Part shown: in pieces, positions 7,505 to 9,496 of the stretch
How the letters are laid out: every line of letters begins with the position of its first letter
Position numbering within the stretch: position 1 is the first letter of the stretch
NCBI GenBank assembly: GCA_964469165.1
Contig: CAYXXZ010000101.1
Coordinates: 1-9,496, forward strand
Direction: 5' to 3'
DNA length: 9,496 nt
Source of the DNA: CAYXXZ01 sp964469165
GTDB lineage: Bacteria; Pseudomonadota; Gammaproteobacteria; Pseudomonadales; Porticoccaceae
Notes under the pieces: model-generated
Database searches by the model: none
What the model saw: only the letters and a program-made list of their open reading frames with translations
Told to the model about the DNA's origin: nothing
Translations under genes and position numbers: made by a program

Positions 7505-8575
7505 ATGGATGTGATCAGCAGAATAACAACCGGTGTGAGGTGGCGCCGCGACGACGCCGAATATTTTCTTCCCGACCTGTACCGGGGCGAAGGCCTGGCC
7601 TGGGTCGCAATCGCCACCGGCCTGTTGTCGGTGCTGGTGGTGGTGGCCAAGAACGGCGTCAGCGATTTCAGCTGGGGTGATCTCGGCATGGCGGCGCTCA
7701 CCGCGCTGTGGATCCTGCTGCTGAGCGCCATTGCATTGCGCCTGACCCGCGAATGGCTGGCGGACTGGAGTCGCGCGCTGGCCGCTGCCGTCAGTTTTGC
7801 CATCATCTTGCTGGTTGCCGCGATCATCAGTCTGGCGGGACAATGGCTGCTGCTGGTCACGGGCGCGGTGGCGGGCTCGAGGATCGAACCGCTGCGCGTC
7901 ATCGAGCACGTCATCATGGCCGGTGTGTGCGCCGCCATCCTGCTCAGTCACCTGCAACTTCAGCAAACCTTGCTGACGCTGCGCAAAGCGGAGCGGGAGG
8001 CGCGCATCCAGGCTTTGCAATCCCGCATTCGGCCGCACTTTCTCTTCAACAGCATGAACATCATTGCGAGTCTGATCGGTTCCGATCCGGAAAAGGCTGA
8101 AAGGGTGGTGGAAGACCTCGCCGATCTGTTTCGCCACGCCCTCACCGACAACCACAATCTGGTACCCCTGCGCGATGAGCTGAGCCTGTGTCGGCGCTAT
8201 ATCTCCATCGAGAAACTGCGTCTGGGTGAACGACTTGAAGCGGTGTGGCAGATCGATGATTATGGCGAAGGCGTGGAGATTCCTTCTCTGGCCTTGCAGC
8301 CCGTCATCGAAAATGCCGTTTACCACGGCATACAGCTGCTTCCCGAGGGCGGTGTCATCGTCGTCAAGGTGCGGCGCTACCAGGACCGCATCGCCATTTC
8401 GGTGGAAAATCCGCGCAACCCGCGTATGCAACACAACAAGGGCAACAAGATTGCCATGGACAATGTGCTCAGCCGCCTCAAGGCCCACTTCGGGCCCTCC
8501 GTGAGCCTGCGGGCCGAAGTGCAGGAAAGCTGTTATATTACGCACATCAGCTACCCTGTCACGGAGGGTGGTTGA
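7505..8575 (+). CDS. algZ: LytS/AlgZ-type membrane sensor histidine kinase
   Basis: A 356-residue inner-membrane sensor kinase of the LytS/YpdA class (His_kinase domain). Four hydrophobic segments lie near residues 33-49, 63-80, 92-117 and 134-149, with little periplasmic sequence. A short coiled linker (151-172) follows. The phosphoacceptor region is IRPHFLFNSMNIIASLI with H178. The ATPase part has LQPVIENAVYHGI (N-box, N270) and ends with NKGNKIAMDNVLSRL (311-325), resembling the Gly-rich region. It most resembles Pseudomonas AlgZ/FimS, which works with AlgR. The ATG at 7505 has AGGG upstream; an in-frame extension back over argH is antisense and rejected. The regulator gene follows after 123 bases. 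The signal sensed is unknown. Confidence 0.88.
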   Translation: MDVISRITTGVRWRRDDAEYFLPDLYRGEGLAWVAIATGLLSVLVVVAKNGVSDFSWGDLGMAALTALWILLLSAIALRLTREWLADWSRALAAAVSFAIILLVAAIISLAGQWLLLVTGAVAGSRIEPLRVIEHVIMAGVCAAILLSHLQLQQTLLTLRKAEREARIQALQSRIRPHFLFNSMNIIASLIGSDPEKAERVVEDLADLFRHALTDNHNLVPLRDELSLCRRYISIEKLRLGERLEAVWQIDDYGEGVEIPSLALQPVIENAVYHGIQLLPEGGVIVVKVRRYQDRIAISVENPRNPRMQHNKGNKIAMDNVLSRLKAHFGPSVSLRAEVQESCYITHISYPVTEGG

Positions 8576-8600
8576 GTTTCATAAAATAACCGGATTTCGC

Positions 8601-8653
8601 GCCACGGTTTCGTGGCCTGCGCTCGCTTTGCAGGCCATGGGCTGACTCCGTGG
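8601..8653 (+). promoter_or_regulatory. Overlapping hairpins in the kinase-regulator gap
   Basis: Hairpin 1 is GCCACG (8601-8606), GTTT, CGTGGC (8611-8616). Hairpin 2 is TGGCCTGC (8613-8620), a 9-base loop, then GCAGGCCA (8630-8637). They share 8613-8616 and cannot both be fully formed. CCACGG (8602-8607) can alternatively pair with CCGTGG (8648-8653) around hairpin 2. No T-run follows, so this is not a standard terminator. It may tune expression or RNA stability of the downstream regulator; that role is inference. Confidence 0.45.
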
Positions 8654-8698
8654 ATAGTGCCGGTTTGATAAGTAAGTCAAGGAGCCCTCAAAAATATC

Positions 8699-9439
8699 AT
8701 GAACGTGCTGATCGTTGACGATGAACCTCTCGCCAGGGATCGCTTGCAGCGGATGGTCAACGCCGTGCCCGGCTATACCGTGGTGGGCCAGGCGGGAAAC
8801 GGCCAGGAGGCTGTGAGCAGATCTCGTGAGCTTGCTCCCGATATCGTATTCATGGACGTGCGCATGCCCGGTATGGACGGACTCGCTGCGGCCCAGCACC
8901 TGGCGGAACTCGAGGTGCCGCCCGCGGTGATTTTCTGCACCGCCTACGACGATTACGCCGTCGAGGCATTTTCGTCCCAGGCGGTGGGCTATCTGCTCAA
9001 GCCGGTCAAGAGGGAAGAGCTGGCCAACGCCCTGGGGCGCGCCTGCCGCGTCAACAAGGCGCAACTGGCGGAATTGCAGCAGTCGCCCGCCACGGGTTCC
9101 GTCAACGGACGCACTCATATCACCTCGCGCAGTCGGCGCGGCATGGACCTGGTGCCGGTGGCGGATATCCGCATGTTTCAGGCCGATCACAAATACGTCA
9201 CCGCATTTTACGGCGATACCGAAGCGCTGCTGGACGAAACACTCAAGGAGCTGGAGGAGGAGTTCGAGGGGCGTTTCGTGCGCATCCATCGCAACGCCCT
9301 TGCCGCCGTACCCCATATCGAGGGCCTGGATCGCAGTGGCGACGGTCAATACTATCTGCGCCTGACCGGCATCGACATCCGCCCCCAGGTCAGCCGCCGC
9401 CACGTCGCCGCGCTGCGCAAGCTGTTGCAGAAGTTGTGA
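8699..9439 (+). CDS. algR: AlgR-type LytTR response regulator
   Basis: A 246-residue DNA-binding response regulator. The N-terminal receiver (1-118) has acidic residues D7 and D8, the phosphoacceptor D53 in FMDVRMPGMDG, T81 and K101 (in LLKPVKREE). A short linker leads to a LytTR DNA-binding domain (about 140-244) with DHKYVTAF, ELEEEFEGRFVRIHRNALA and the closing VSRRHVAALRKLLQKL. It closely follows Pseudomonas AlgR, which controls alginate, type IV pili and other surface traits. An AAGGAG site (8679-8684) is 14 bases before the ATG, longer than usual, but the start MNVLIVDDEPLARDRL matches the family start exactly. It probably forms a pair with the upstream kinase; hemC, which often follows, would lie outside the window. 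Confidence 0.95.
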   Translation: MNVLIVDDEPLARDRLQRMVNAVPGYTVVGQAGNGQEAVSRSRELAPDIVFMDVRMPGMDGLAAAQHLAELEVPPAVIFCTAYDDYAVEAFSSQAVGYLLKPVKREELANALGRACRVNKAQLAELQQSPATGSVNGRTHITSRSRRGMDLVPVADIRMFQADHKYVTAFYGDTEALLDETLKELEEEFEGRFVRIHRNALAAVPHIEGLDRSGDGQYYLRLTGIDIRPQVSRRHVAALRKLLQKL

Positions 9440-9442
9440 GTA

Positions 9443-9496
9443 GTTTACAGTTTACAGTTGACAGTTATCAGGGGGGTGCCACGCTCATACTGTGAA
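9443..9496 (+). repeat. Heptad repeat element, left end only (copy C)
   Basis: Directly after the algR stop come four 7-bp units, GTTTACA, GTTTACA, GTTGACA, GTTATCA (9443-9470). They are followed by GGGG and then GGTGCCACGC (9475-9484), the same decamer that follows the left heptads of copy B (2742-2751). The element runs off the window; an inverted array of TGTAAAC-type heptads is predicted beyond it. Confidence 0.65.

Noticed and set aside
8628..8657. Possible internal promoter for algR (TTGCAG and TGGATA)
   Set aside because: The -10 matches the consensus poorly and the -35 lies within a hairpin stem, so the match is not above chance.

Overview
The window is about 9.5 kb of GC-rich, densely coded chromosome. 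It looks like a gammaproteobacterium related to the Pseudomonadales/Cellvibrionales. The evidence is gene order: argH diverges from an algZ/algR-type two-component pair, a lptM-lysA-dapF-DUF484 operon sits beside them, and a P-II/amtB nitrogen module lies next to that. From memory, Pseudomonas carries the same genes in the same larger neighbourhood but spread over more DNA, so this looks like a compacted version. A marine Halieaceae/Cellvibrionaceae-like source is a guess.

Layout. 1-1832 (+): the last codons of a P-II gene, amtB, an intrinsic terminator, then a second complete P-II gene. 1833-1928: a gap between convergent genes, filled by a repeat. 1929-2648 (-): an exported SIMPL (DUF541) protein. 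2649-2898: a 250-bp gap that is almost entirely repeat sequence. 2899-5878 (-): a tightly coupled operon lptM-lysA-dapF-DUF484, with 4-bp overlaps at lptM/lysA and dapF/DUF484 and a well-spaced sigma70-type promoter at 5908-5936. 5953-6000: a palindromic repeat. 5998-7401 (-): argH. 7505-9439 (+): a LytS/AlgZ-type membrane sensor kinase followed by an AlgR-type LytTR response regulator. 9441-9496: the start of another repeat of the same style.

The genes cover ammonium uptake and nitrogen sensing (P-II, AmtB), the last steps of lysine/diaminopimelate metabolism (DapF, LysA), the last step of arginine synthesis (ArgH), outer-membrane LPS assembly (LptM) and a surface-behaviour regulatory pair (AlgZ/AlgR). 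All look intact and ordinary for their families.

The unusual signal is between the genes. Several gaps hold a repeat family built from 7-bp tandem units. The heptad differs from locus to locus (GCNNTAA, GTCTGAC, GTTTACA types), but the layout recurs: heptads on the left, the same heptad type inverted on the right, and shared cores between them (a 40-bp core in two copies, and the decamer GGTGCCACGC in two copies). One array runs into DUF484 and supplies its last codons and stop. An unrelated palindrome supplies the argH stop. No known phage, CRISPR, tRNA, rRNA or transposase gene was seen.
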